From positions 1 to 37,088 of the forward strand of contig DETD01000015.1 of the NCBI GenBank assembly GCA_002362105.1: a stretch of 37,088 nt of DNA, read 5' to 3'. This document shows positions 16,155 through 23,425 of the stretch, piece by piece (the first letter of the stretch is position 1; each line of letters starts with the position of its first letter). Source of the DNA: Bacteroidales bacterium UBA3297. Lineage in GTDB: Bacteria > Bacteroidota > Bacteroidia > Bacteroidales > Paludibacteraceae. Both the position numbers and the translations under genes were made by a program. The notes beneath the pieces were generated by a model. It was not told where the DNA came from, made no database searches, and saw nothing but the letters and a program-made list of their open reading frames with translations.

Positions 16155-17237
16155 TTAAGAACAGCCCTTCCTTCTGTTGCACTCTCTGCAGAGCATCTGG
16201 CAGTTATCGGCAATTGTGCGTCCGCCTTCTTTCCATGGTGTTATGTGGTCCGCCTCCATCTGCTCAATCTCGAAATGTTTGCCACATATCGGGCAAACAC
16301 CGAATTGCTGTTCGTAGACTTCGCGCTTGGTGTTGTCGTCGAATAAGCGAATGCTCAGATGCTTTTCGTCACCGTCTAGAACATACTCATAAATGCCAGA
16401 TTTTTTCTGAACATCGCTGTCCTTCATCAGAGTGGCAATCTTCTCTTCCAGTTTGTTTTGGTCGAGGCTTTCGTCCTTATACTTGTTGTAGAGAGTTCCC
16501 CATGCAACGCCTTTCATTTCCTTCCTGTATTTGGTGAAGGTGGCTGTCACCCAGTTGATGACATTGGTGAAATAGTTCCACAGGGCAACAGCGTTGGCAT
16601 CGCGTTGATGGTTTCCCATATAAACCTCGATGTTCCCTTTCGATATCCAGTCAATAGCCGTTTCCAAATAATCTTGCCGAATGGGAGAACCACTAAGATA
16701 TTTATTGGCAATGCCGTATGCCGGACAGTTGCTTTTGCTGAAGTAGCGTTTGGCATCGCTTACCCATGAGCCTGAATACACGGCATTGCGTAATTCTTGG
16801 TCAGAAAGCTTTTCGCCAGCGATATTAATGGTTTGAAACCATTTGAGTTTTTCGCTGTCGCTACCTTCACAGATATAGATATTCAACTCGTAATTTAGAA
16901 TCTGTTCTTGTTCGTCCATTTGCAGGTTATGAAAATACCTCATGTCGAAGGCGAAATCACCATTCACGTATTGGCAGATGCTGATAGTACGTTGTTGCCC
17001 GTCAATAATCTCGTAGGTACCGTCTCCATGGTCAGCCCAGTACATCACATTAAGCGGAAACCCTTGTGTAAGAGTGTCAATAACAGCCTCCCTCTGTTTT
17101 TCTTTGTAAATAAATTCACGTTGGTAGGGAGGCCGAACGTCAAGATTGCCGCCATAGGCCACAATGCCGTTCTCTTCATTGTCTTTATATCCGTTAGTGA
17201 GGTCACGTACGGTTACTTTATGTAAAGTTATTCTCAT
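16155..17237 (-). CDS. DUF262 (GmrSD-like) protein with C-terminal HNH nuclease
   Basis: 360 residues. The N-terminal DUF262 domain (about 1-230) carries RPPYQREFIY (35-44) and the signature DGQQR (79-83), which in related restriction factors (GmrS, BrxU, SspE) forms an NTP-binding site. The C-terminus is a zinc-knuckle HNH nuclease: CPIC (315-318), ADH with Asp330-His331, Asn345 and CREC (350-353). The protein begins 18 nt after the EcoRI-family adenine methyltransferase, methyltransferase first, consistent with a two-gene restriction-modification-like defence unit. In that reading this is the DNA-cleaving or modification-sensing part. That function is inferred from family and context. It ends at a bidirectional terminator. 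Confidence 0.85.
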   Translation of the reverse strand: MRITLHKVTVRDLTNGYKDNEENGIVAYGGNLDVRPPYQREFIYKEKQREAVIDTLTQGFPLNVMYWADHGDGTYEIIDGQQRTISICQYVNGDFAFDMRYFHNLQMDEQEQILNYELNIYICEGSDSEKLKWFQTINIAGEKLSDQELRNAVYSGSWVSDAKRYFSKSNCPAYGIANKYLSGSPIRQDYLETAIDWISKGNIEVYMGNHQRDANAVALWNYFTNVINWVTATFTKYRKEMKGVAWGTLYNKYKDESLDQNKLEEKIATLMKDSDVQKKSGIYEYVLDGDEKHLSIRLFDDNTKREVYEQQFGVCPICGKHFEIEQMEADHITPWKEGGRTIADNCQMLCRECNRRKGCS

Positions 17238-17255
17238 TGTCTGTTTTTTAGTGTT

Positions 17256-18380
17256 TTATTCGTCAACTCCATATTGTGTTCCAGAATCGGCCGCTATGTT
17301 GGCGTCTTCAGAGGTTTGTTGTTGCCTGCGGCGGATAAATACTCGTGTGTATATTTTTTTGCCGTTGATTTTAGGACTGTCTTCTGGTTTTTCTGTTAAT
17401 CGAATGGCATTTACTTGAGGACGATTGTCGCCCCCTCGATCAGAACATCCTATAATGTCAAATTGTTTAGGATTATACTTGTCTAAAAAAGTGATAGGAA
17501 CACCCATAATGCCATCGTAGTCATTGGGTATGTCGGTGTATATATTTACATTTATAGCGTCGTAGTTGTCGTATTTAGGATACAATTCTGGAGTATATGA
17601 TTTAAACAACACTATGTCTTCATTATGTTTTTTTACTGGAAGATTAGTGAACCAGCAGGATGTTGAAACCCTTGCGATTTTTTTCCCATTTTCCAGATGG
17701 TGGAATTTTTCGTAGTGTTCGGGAACTTGAAAAAACATACCTGTGTTGAAGTGTGTATATCCCGTTCTCATCTCGTTCCTCATAAACATTTCAAAACATT
17801 CTTTGTACTTGAGCGCATTTGTGTTCCCAATTATTAGAAATTTCTTGTTGTATTCCCTAATTAAAGAAATGAATTCTTTGAATAAGGAAAAAGGTGGATT
17901 TGTGACAACAATGTCGGCTTGTTTGAGCAATTCCTTGCACTCTTTAGATTGAAAATCTCCATTAGAATTTAAGAGGGTTAGAACGTTTTTTTTGTTTCTT
18001 ATTAAAAACTCAACATCCGCTAAATCTATACTTCCATCGCCGTTTATATCGGTTATTTCTTCTATCTCAATCTTGAAAGCCCTTTTTTCTTTAAGCTCTG
18101 GTGTACTACTGTCAAATAAATCCAATTGGACGCAAGCAATGGGCGAAGGGTCGTAACATGTGGCAATTAGTCTTTTAAGCCCTAGTGCGTTGAAATTTAA
18201 TGCAAAGTATTTGAAAAAGTTGCTTTCGTAAGGGTCGTCACAATTACAAAGAACTATTTTGTTTTTGAATTCTTTCTTATAGTGACTTATCTCTAACTGA
18301 ATGTCGTTAAGTTGTGTGTAGAATTCATCGTTTCTGGCTTTCTTTGCATTGTGAAGACGTTGGTTTATTGTTTTTGCCAT
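17256..18380 (-). CDS. EcoRI-family adenine-specific DNA methyltransferase
   Basis: 374 residues. The N6-adenine methyltransferase motif IV is NPPF (161-164, in ADIVVTNPPFSLFKEF). The flanking sequence (FLIIGNTNALKYKE; SNGDFQSKEC) and the N-terminal KARNDEFYTQ and KIVLCNCDDPYESNFFKYFA (S-adenosylmethionine site) fit the M.EcoRI family. Residues 111-119 (DINGDGSID) look like an EF-hand or dockerin calcium loop. The frame extends to a TTG at 18404, but the ATG at 18380 (MAKTINQ) is preferred. No EcoRI endonuclease is present; a DUF262-HNH protein follows instead. A methyltransferase here would protect host DNA; the recognition site cannot be read from sequence. About 320 nt of structured leader separate it from a -7 box at 18703. 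Confidence 0.88.
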   Translation of the reverse strand: MAKTINQRLHNAKKARNDEFYTQLNDIQLEISHYKKEFKNKIVLCNCDDPYESNFFKYFALNFNALGLKRLIATCYDPSPIACVQLDLFDSSTPELKEKRAFKIEIEEITDINGDGSIDLADVEFLIRNKKNVLTLLNSNGDFQSKECKELLKQADIVVTNPPFSLFKEFISLIREYNKKFLIIGNTNALKYKECFEMFMRNEMRTGYTHFNTGMFFQVPEHYEKFHHLENGKKIARVSTSCWFTNLPVKKHNEDIVLFKSYTPELYPKYDNYDAINVNIYTDIPNDYDGIMGVPITFLDKYNPKQFDIIGCSDRGGDNRPQVNAIRLTEKPEDSPKINGKKIYTRVFIRRRQQQTSEDANIAADSGTQYGVDE

Positions 18381-18429
18381 ATTTTGATTGAAGTTTTTTC
18401 GCAAAAACCATCAATCACCAACAGACATA

Positions 18430-18632
18430 AGAAAGGTGCAGGCCTTTCTACTCGCGTTCACGGGAAGCCTAGGAAGAAACCCGCCAATCATCATAGATGC
18501 AGCCCGCACCCAAAGGTGCGAGCATCAACATTATATGATGATTGAACAGTCTCAGTCTTGGCGACCGTGAACAGCAGTAACATGTCCGTTTCAAAACGAA
18601 TCAGTTTCCTAGGCTTTTTCTTTTTGAACGCG
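18430..18632 (-). ncRNA. Unidentified structured RNA element upstream of the methyltransferase
   Basis: Dense nested inverted repeats without a gene. Outer stem A pairs 18453-18460 with 18625-18632 (8 bp). Stem B pairs 18465-18475 with 18606-18616 (11 bp, containing CCTAGG). An inner long hairpin pairs 18486-18495 with 18534-18543 (10 bp), then 18496-18500 with 18522-18526, then CGCACC-CAAA-GGTGCG (18505-18520). A small hairpin lies at 18587-18598, and AGAAAGG/CCTTTCT (18430-18436, 18443-18449) flanks the whole. GTTCACGG (18456-18463) can instead pair with 18565-18572, which would exclude stem A and cross stem B as a pseudoknot. The minus strand is preferred because a perfect -7 box lies about 70 nt upstream. 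It may be a free RNA of about 180 nt or the leader of the methyltransferase operon. Not recognised. Confidence 0.5.
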
Positions 18633-18702
18633 AATAATAGTTAATGCTTAATATGTTTATAAATTAGTTTATGTCTTGTCTTTTTCTTTTTTTTGATTTG
18701 TA

Positions 18703-18710
18703 CAAAGATA
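18703..18710 (-). promoter_or_regulatory. -7 promoter element for the structured RNA/methyltransferase operon
   Basis: TATCTTTG on the minus strand is an exact TAnnTTTG match, downstream of the tRNA-Phe terminator. Transcription would start near 18697, run through about 65 nt of A-rich sequence, then the structured element, then the methyltransferase. No clear -33 TTTG. Confidence 0.5.
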
Positions 18711-18766
18711 GGTTTAAAAGGGTGAATTTGGATATTTTTTGAGTGTGTTTTTAAGTGGATGCCAAC

Positions 18767-18802
18767 AAAAAAATCCGAAACAAATACTGTTTCGGATTTT
18801 TT
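18767..18802 (-). terminator. Terminator of the tRNA-Phe transcript
   Basis: AAATCCGAAAC / GTTTCGGATTT (18771-18781 and 18789-18799), an 11-bp inverted repeat with a 7-nt loop. On the minus strand the 3' arm runs into T7 (complement of 18767-18773). It also has a T-run on the plus strand, but no plus-strand gene ends here. Confidence 0.88.
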
Positions 18803-18810
18803 GTTAGGAG

Positions 18811-18883
18811 TGGTACCAACAGGAATCGAACCGGTGACACAAGGATTTTCAGTCCTTTGCTCTACCAACTGAGCTATGGTACC
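18811..18883 (-). tRNA. tRNA-Phe (GAA), copy 2
   Basis: A 73-nt cloverleaf on the minus strand. Acceptor GGTACCA pairs with TGGTACC, the D-arm is AGCTCAGTTGGTAGAGC, the anticodon loop CTGAAAA gives GAA, and the T-arm contains GGTTCGATTCC. CCA is not encoded. It is identical to the copy at 18922-18994 and lies 38 nt downstream of it in the same transcript. Confidence 0.96.
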
Positions 18884-18921
18884 TAAACCAAAATCAATAA
18901 GAATATGAATACTTTACAGAG

Positions 18922-18994
18922 TGGTACCAACAGGAATCGAACCGGTGACACAAGGATTTTCAGTCCTTTGCTCTACCAACTGAGCTATGGTACC
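18922..18994 (-). tRNA. tRNA-Phe (GAA), copy 1 (promoter-proximal)
   Basis: A 73-nt cloverleaf with anticodon GAA, identical base for base to the second copy. The acceptor stem again starts with the palindrome GGTACC. CCA is not encoded. A full-consensus promoter lies about 18 nt upstream. Confidence 0.96.
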
Positions 18995-19011
18995 CTATTT
19001 GTTTTGCGATG

Positions 19012-19042
19012 CAAAGTTAGGGAAAATCTTTGGAAACGCAAA
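19012..19042 (-). promoter_or_regulatory. Full-consensus Bacteroidetes promoter of tRNA-Phe
   Basis: On the minus strand, TTTG (19039-19042), exactly 19 nt, then TAACTTTG (19012-19019). Both boxes and the spacing match the consensus, ending 17 nt before the first tRNA. Confidence 0.88.
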
Positions 19043-19136
19043 ATAAAGAGCGGAAAAATCGCGAAAAAATGCGTTGTTTTTTCTGTCACCATTGCTAATC
19101 AGTCTGTTTTGTCCTTTTTGTTATTGCTAAAAGCGC

Positions 19137-19144
19137 TATCTTTG
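19137..19144 (+). promoter_or_regulatory. -7 promoter element of the CYTH gene
   Basis: TATCTTTG is an exact TAnnTTTG match, 27 nt before the ATG at 19172. Candidate TTTG boxes lie at spacings of 16 and 25 nt, neither ideal. It diverges from the tRNA-Phe promoter. Confidence 0.6.
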
Positions 19145-19171
19145 TGGGCAAACAAACAACAGAATTTGAAA

Positions 19172-19651
19172 ATGGGTGTAGAAATTGAACGAAAGTTCTT
19201 GCTGAAAAACGACGGCTGGCGTAAATTGGCTCCTAAGGGCATCCGTATGGCCCAATGGTACCTCAACGAGTCTGGTAACACAGTGCGTGTCCGTATTGCG
19301 GACCAGAAGGCTTTTCTGACCATTAAAAGCAAGTCGGTGGGTATTTCGCGTATGGAGTTTGAATATGAAATTCCGCTTGCCGATGCCGAGTCGTTGAAGC
19401 TATTGACGCAAACCCCTATTGTCGACAAATACCGTTATGTGATTCCTTATTGCGGACATGTTTGGGAAGTAGACGAATTTTTGGGTCTGAATGAGGGACT
19501 GGTAACTGCCGAAGTGGAGATGCAGAGCGAGGACGAACAGGTGGAAATTCCTGATTGGATTGGTGAGGATGTTTCCGATGAAAAGCGTTACCGTAATTCA
19601 AACCTTGCCAAGCACCCGTTCTCTACCTGGAAATTGAGCGAGGGTGATTGA
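19172..19651 (+). CDS. CYTH-domain protein (triphosphate tunnel metalloenzyme)
   Basis: 159 residues forming a single CYTH domain. The signature ExExK is present at the N-terminus (VEIERKFLL), and the alternating basic and acidic strands of the tunnel follow (VRVRIADQKAFLTIKSKS; RMEFEYEIPL; KYRYVIPY; WEVDEFLG; LVTAEVEM). Family members hydrolyse triphosphate, or less often make cAMP or act on thiamine triphosphate; bacterial stand-alone forms like this are usually inorganic triphosphatases. The open frame extends upstream to 18905 through the tRNA region, but the ATG at 19172 follows a -7 box and begins right at the conserved domain. It ends at a bidirectional terminator. Confidence 0.88.
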   Translation: MGVEIERKFLLKNDGWRKLAPKGIRMAQWYLNESGNTVRVRIADQKAFLTIKSKSVGISRMEFEYEIPLADAESLKLLTQTPIVDKYRYVIPYCGHVWEVDEFLGLNEGLVTAEVEMQSEDEQVEIPDWIGEDVSDEKRYRNSNLAKHPFSTWKLSEGD

Positions 19652-19682
19652 TTGAACTGGTTACATCCTATTCCTTATATAG

Positions 19683-19720
19683 AAAACGGGAGGCAAACAC
19701 TATGTTTGCCTCCCGTTTTT
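19683..19720. terminator. Bidirectional terminator between CYTH and DUF3467 genes
   Basis: A perfect 17-bp inverted repeat at 19683-19699 and 19703-19719 with a 3-nt loop (AAAACGGGAGGCAAACA and its complement). The A-run and T-run at the two feet give a U-tail on either strand. Confidence 0.93.
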
Positions 19721-19730
19721 ATGGTTTATC

Positions 19731-20057
19731 TTAAGCCATGCCCGAGTTGCCAAAGCTGATTGGTGTTCCCGGATTGTTACTGCCGGCATTGTCGGTAATA
19801 ACTCCATTGTTTGCCTCGTAGATGTTGATTTGGCGCTGGAGCACCTCTTTCAATCTCTTAGCTTGGCTAGGCGTAAGGATAATGCGTGACTTGACCTTTG
19901 CTTTAGGCAGGTTCGGGAGAATACGGACAAAGTCGAGCACGAATTCGCTTGGAGAATGAGTCACGATTGACATGTTGACGTATTCGCCTTCTGCCACTTC
20001 TGGACTCAGTTCAATCTGCAATTCGTTCTTTTTCTTTTCAGGTTCTTTTTCTTCCAT
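19731..20057 (-). CDS. DUF3467 family protein
   Basis: 108 residues, cytosolic, with no signal peptide. It has a charged start (MEEKEPEKKKNELQIEL), then a compact region with SPEVAEGEYVNMSIVTHSPSEFVLDFVRILPNLPKAKVKSRIILTPSQAKRL, the DUF3467 pattern. The C-terminal tail is Asn/Gly-rich and probably disordered. Function is unknown; in many Bacteroidota a DUF3467 gene lies beside rpoC, but here it follows a thioredoxin-fold protein by only 5 nt, so the two are co-transcribed. The link between them is unexplained. Confidence 0.85.
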   Translation of the reverse strand: MEEKEPEKKKNELQIELSPEVAEGEYVNMSIVTHSPSEFVLDFVRILPNLPKAKVKSRIILTPSQAKRLKEVLQRQINIYEANNGVITDNAGSNNPGTPISFGNSGMA

Positions 20058-20062
20058 ACGTC

Positions 20063-21529
20063 TTATTTTTTGCCCGATTTCTTTTTCGCCTCTGCTTCTG
20101 GCCGTTTTATCAGCTCTTCCTCCAGAATCATGCCCAGTGTTGGCATGTCGATCTTTTTAGCAATAATCTTGCCGGTTTTGCTTTCTATGAGGTAGATGCC
20201 TGGAGTTACACTCGCATCGTAGAATTCCCAGAAATAGCTTTCGCGGTCAGGGTCCCAAACGTTCACCCAGTCTTGTAGTTTGTGCTTTTCTACAAATTCC
20301 TGCCACTCGTTCTTGTCAGTCTGGGTGTAGACGCAGAACACCTCGAAGCCCAGCTTGTGGTATTTAGAGTAAACAGAGTCGTGAAGAATAGGAGTTGTCT
20401 TACGGCAGTGGCCGCAGGTTGGCTCGAAGAAGTAAGCCAACACGAACTTGTTCTTCTCTGAATTTTTGGTAAGGTCGCTCAACTTTGTAGGGGTGCCGTT
20501 TGCATCTTGCATGCGCAGGTCTTTGGCTTCCATGCCAACCAGGTTGTAGCGGACCTTCTTCACTTCTTTTCTCAGATCTTCAACCCATGCTGAGTCTGCC
20601 CAAGTCGCTTGTCTTGGCTTGCCCAAGTAGTATTTCTGGGCCAGTTTGCACCAAAGAGCGTCCATGCCCATTTGGTTGCTGGTCAGACCATAGTTAATCA
20701 TCTTGCTACACATGGTCTGGAAGGTTTCTTTGTTATAGCGGCTCTTCTCAATCAAAACGACAGCAGCTTCGTAAAGAGTGTCGGGATGTTGGAGAAGGTA
20801 GTTCTTCATATAAGAATCTACGTTGTTAGGGAAGTAAGGACAACGCAAGAAACGAGGGTCGCTGAGGTTGATGTTGTCGAAGTAGTGATGCTTTTTATAC
20901 ATGTAGCGGGCCAATGCGCGGGCTGAGTCTGGCACTTCCTTCATATCTGGCACCTCTACAGGAATGGTTCCTTTAATGAACGCCTCTAGCCAAAGGCCTT
21001 TGTTCTCGTCCATCAGCTTCTTTTGGAAAGCTTCAACCTCTTCGGCGAGTTTGTCTTGTCCGTTCGCATATTTGACAGAGTCAATTTTCTTGTCTTTATA
21101 CTGCTGGCTCAACTCTTTTGACTTCTCGCGCTGGTTGCCCATGAAGTTGATGAGGTTTTGGAAGCCAACACTTTCTTTCGCACCGCTCACAACAACTTTG
21201 TCGAGTTTTGCAGTGTCGATTTTCAACTCTAGGTTTTGGTCGGCACCAATAAGTACATCGAAGAATTTGTTCGCGTCGAAGTATACAATGTAGACACCTT
21301 GGTCAAGTGCAGTCTTTTTTGAGAAATAGCCGACACCCTTGTTGTTCAAGGTGGTAGTATCTTTAGAGTATGTTTTGCCGTTGAAGTAGAACGCCAGATA
21401 CACCTTCTGGTTTGCCATGCTTGAGTTAGTGACATTCAGCTTGATGTTGTAGCCTTTGCTGTCGGCGGCGAATGCGCTTAATGAAGCCATTGCCAATAGA
21501 ATGCAAGCGAAAATCCTTTTCATCATCAT
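20063..21529 (-). CDS. Exported thioredoxin-fold protein (DUF4369/DUF5106-like)
   Basis: 488 residues. Signal peptide (about 1-21, ending SAFAA), then a beta-rich N-terminal DUF4369-like domain (about 27-115), a helical DUF5106-like middle (about 120-330), and a TlpA-type thioredoxin domain (about 332-470). The active site is CGHC (372-375, in EPTCGHCRK) and a cis-proline precedes GIYLI (VTPGIYLI, near 447). The C-terminus is Lys-rich. Proteins of this layout are periplasmic thiol-disulfide oxidoreductases; the substrate is unknown. The start could be any of three consecutive Met codons. A -7 box lies 45 nt upstream, so it has its own promoter, separate from the aminopeptidase gene upstream. 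Confidence 0.85.
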   Translation of the reverse strand: MMMKRIFACILLAMASLSAFAADSKGYNIKLNVTNSSMANQKVYLAFYFNGKTYSKDTTTLNNKGVGYFSKKTALDQGVYIVYFDANKFFDVLIGADQNLELKIDTAKLDKVVVSGAKESVGFQNLINFMGNQREKSKELSQQYKDKKIDSVKYANGQDKLAEEVEAFQKKLMDENKGLWLEAFIKGTIPVEVPDMKEVPDSARALARYMYKKHHYFDNINLSDPRFLRCPYFPNNVDSYMKNYLLQHPDTLYEAAVVLIEKSRYNKETFQTMCSKMINYGLTSNQMGMDALWCKLAQKYYLGKPRQATWADSAWVEDLRKEVKKVRYNLVGMEAKDLRMQDANGTPTKLSDLTKNSEKNKFVLAYFFEPTCGHCRKTTPILHDSVYSKYHKLGFEVFCVYTQTDKNEWQEFVEKHKLQDWVNVWDPDRESYFWEFYDASVTPGIYLIESKTGKIIAKKIDMPTLGMILEEELIKRPEAEAKKKSGKK

Positions 21530-21573
21530 GTGATTTTTTTACTGTTTTCTTATATTGTAGAGTATTTCAGCAA

Positions 21574-21581
21574 CAAAAATA
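21574..21581 (-). promoter_or_regulatory. -7 promoter element for the thioredoxin-fold gene
   Basis: TATTTTTG on the minus strand is an exact TAnnTTTG match between the end of the aminopeptidase gene and the start at 21529. The -33 region would lie within the last codons of the aminopeptidase; no TTTG is seen there. Confidence 0.5.
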
Positions 21582-21593
21582 GATATTATTTTG

Positions 21594-23414
21594 TTATTGC
21601 CGTATAATTTGGTGGGTTTTGTTTTTTAGCCATTCCAATTCTTCTGCGTTAAGCAGACCCGTTCCCGACAACAACTTGTAAGTCGTTTCGTGGTAGACGT
21701 TCAGCCAGTTCAATTCTTCGTCGGTCAGCATGGCTGTGTCGATAGCGTTGCTGTCGAACGGGAAGAAAGACATGGTCTCTAATTCAAGAAACTTGCCAAA
21801 AGCGTTGTCGCAATATCCTTTAACGCACACCATGTTTTCTAGTCTGATGCCGTATTGCCCCTCGATGTAAAGGCCGGGCTCATTTGAAATGAGCATGCCG
21901 GGCTGTAGCGGTACGTTGTTGTTGAGGATGCTGATGCGGTGCGGGCCTTCGTGCACGCACAGAAAATGGCCAATGCCGTGTCCGGTTCCGTGACCGTAGT
22001 TTTTCGCATCCTTCCATAAAAATTGGCGTGCCAATGTGTCGAGTTGCGCCCCAGACGTGTTCTCTGGGAAAGGAGTGGTAGCCAGCGCAATGTGTCCTTT
22101 CAAAACCAGTGTATAGTCGTGGCGTTGTTGGGCTGTTGTGCTCCCGCCCAGGCAGACGGTGCGGGTGATGTCGGTGGTCCCGTTTAAGTAGTTGCCTCCC
22201 GAATCGACCAACAGAAAGTTGCCCTTCTCTAGTGGAATGTCGGTCTCAGGGGTGACCCCGTAATGGACAATGGCACCATGGTGCGCGAATGCCGAAATGG
22301 TGTTGAAACTTAAACTGAAGTAGTCTTTTTGTTGTTCCCTGCAATGGTCGAGGTGGTTTGCAAACGAGAGTTCGGTTACCTTGTCGCCCCTCTCCATCTG
22401 CTTGTCGAGCCAGCAAAAAGCCTGTGTCAGGGCAACACCGTCAACTAGTTGCGCTTGGCGTAGCCCTTCAATCTGTATGTCGTTCTTTATCGCCTTTAAC
22501 TGCATGGCCGGCGTGGTGTCTGCCACGCGGCTGGTGCAGAGCAACATGTCGACAAATGCGTTGGTGTGCTCCATATTGTAGCACCATTTCTGTTTGCTGG
22601 CATTAATGTCGTCAATGAAGGAACTATAGTCTTTCAAGTCTACATTACATTCGGCAAGGTGGTCAATGAGGACCGTGTTTGAGAGCAGGTTGCGCCCGGT
22701 CTCGTCGTTGTTGGCGTAAAGGTAGGCCCTACCGTTGTTCGTGTAGATGGTAAGGTATGCGTAAAAAACAGGATTGTAGGAGATGTCGCTTCCACGCAGA
22801 TTCAAGACCCATGCAATTTCGTCTAATCCGGAAATCAGGCAGACAGTAGCGCCTTTGCTTTTGGCGAAACTCCTTATTTTGGCAATTTTCTCCGAAGCCG
22901 ACTCGCCTGCATACTTTAGTTCGTGGACGAATATCGGATTGTTGGGCAGAGGAGGACGGTTGCCCCATACCATATATATATTGCTGTTGTGGAAAAGACT
23001 GATGTCTTTAGTTCTCAGTTTTTCGGTAAGGCTCGCAAAAGCCTTGACGGGGAACAGTTGGGCATCGGTTGCCACTTTGCTGTTCCGTGTCAGTTTCTCG
23101 CATAAAACGGTTGCGATGTCGGGCGTGTTGGTAAGCCCTTCTTTGTAAAGATCAATGCCGGTGCCTTCCAGTTGTTGCGCGGCTTGGAGGTGGTAGCGAG
23201 AGTCGGTCCATAGGCCGGCCCAGTCCAGCCCCACGACCAGTGTGCCTGCACTTCCGGTAAAACCGCTCAACCATTCCCTGAATTTCCAGTGGTCGGCAAT
23301 GTATTCGCTCAAGTGAGGGTCGCCGGTGTTGATGATGGCGGCGGCCATACCCTCTTTCTCAAGTTGCCCTCTAAGGGCATTGATGCGTTCTTTTATGATT
23401 GTTGTATTTGACAT
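21594..23414 (-). CDS. Xaa-Pro aminopeptidase (M24B, aminopeptidase P type)
   Basis: 606 residues, cytosolic. It removes N-terminal residues preceding proline. The long form has three domains: two creatinase-like N-terminal domains (about 5-310) and a C-terminal pita-bread catalytic domain (about 320-545), then a short tail. The five metal ligands are all in place: Asp404 and Asp415 (LLVDSGGNYLNGTTDITRT), His479 (HGTGHGIGH), Glu512 (ISNEPG) and Glu526 (IRLENM). This length matches XPNPEP1-type enzymes rather than the 440-residue PepP of E. coli. It follows the PHP phosphatase gene by 11 nt, in one operon. Confidence 0.95.
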   Translation of the reverse strand: MSNTTIIKERINALRGQLEKEGMAAAIINTGDPHLSEYIADHWKFREWLSGFTGSAGTLVVGLDWAGLWTDSRYHLQAAQQLEGTGIDLYKEGLTNTPDIATVLCEKLTRNSKVATDAQLFPVKAFASLTEKLRTKDISLFHNSNIYMVWGNRPPLPNNPIFVHELKYAGESASEKIAKIRSFAKSKGATVCLISGLDEIAWVLNLRGSDISYNPVFYAYLTIYTNNGRAYLYANNDETGRNLLSNTVLIDHLAECNVDLKDYSSFIDDINASKQKWCYNMEHTNAFVDMLLCTSRVADTTPAMQLKAIKNDIQIEGLRQAQLVDGVALTQAFCWLDKQMERGDKVTELSFANHLDHCREQQKDYFSLSFNTISAFAHHGAIVHYGVTPETDIPLEKGNFLLVDSGGNYLNGTTDITRTVCLGGSTTAQQRHDYTLVLKGHIALATTPFPENTSGAQLDTLARQFLWKDAKNYGHGTGHGIGHFLCVHEGPHRISILNNNVPLQPGMLISNEPGLYIEGQYGIRLENMVCVKGYCDNAFGKFLELETMSFFPFDSNAIDTAMLTDEELNWLNVYHETTYKLLSGTGLLNAEELEWLKNKTHQIIRQ

Positions 23415-23425
23415 TCCGATGTTGG

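Larger units (their letters stand above)
18808..18994. repeat. Tandem direct repeat carrying tRNA-Phe
   Basis: Two identical 76-bp copies (18808-18883 and 18919-18994) with a 111-bp period. The identity covers the whole tRNA plus 3 bp beyond its 3' end, while the intervening 35 bp are unrelated to the flanks. This indicates a recent duplication or ongoing gene conversion between the copies. Confidence 0.9.

Noticed and set aside
18905..19171. N-terminal extension of the CYTH protein through a tRNA-Phe gene.
   Set aside because: It is read across the opposite-strand tRNA and its promoter; the conserved ExExK domain and a -7 box both place the start at 19172.
22358..23148. Plus-strand open frames within the aminopeptidase gene.
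   Set aside because: They overlap a confident minus-strand enzyme with all metal ligands and have no coding features of their own.
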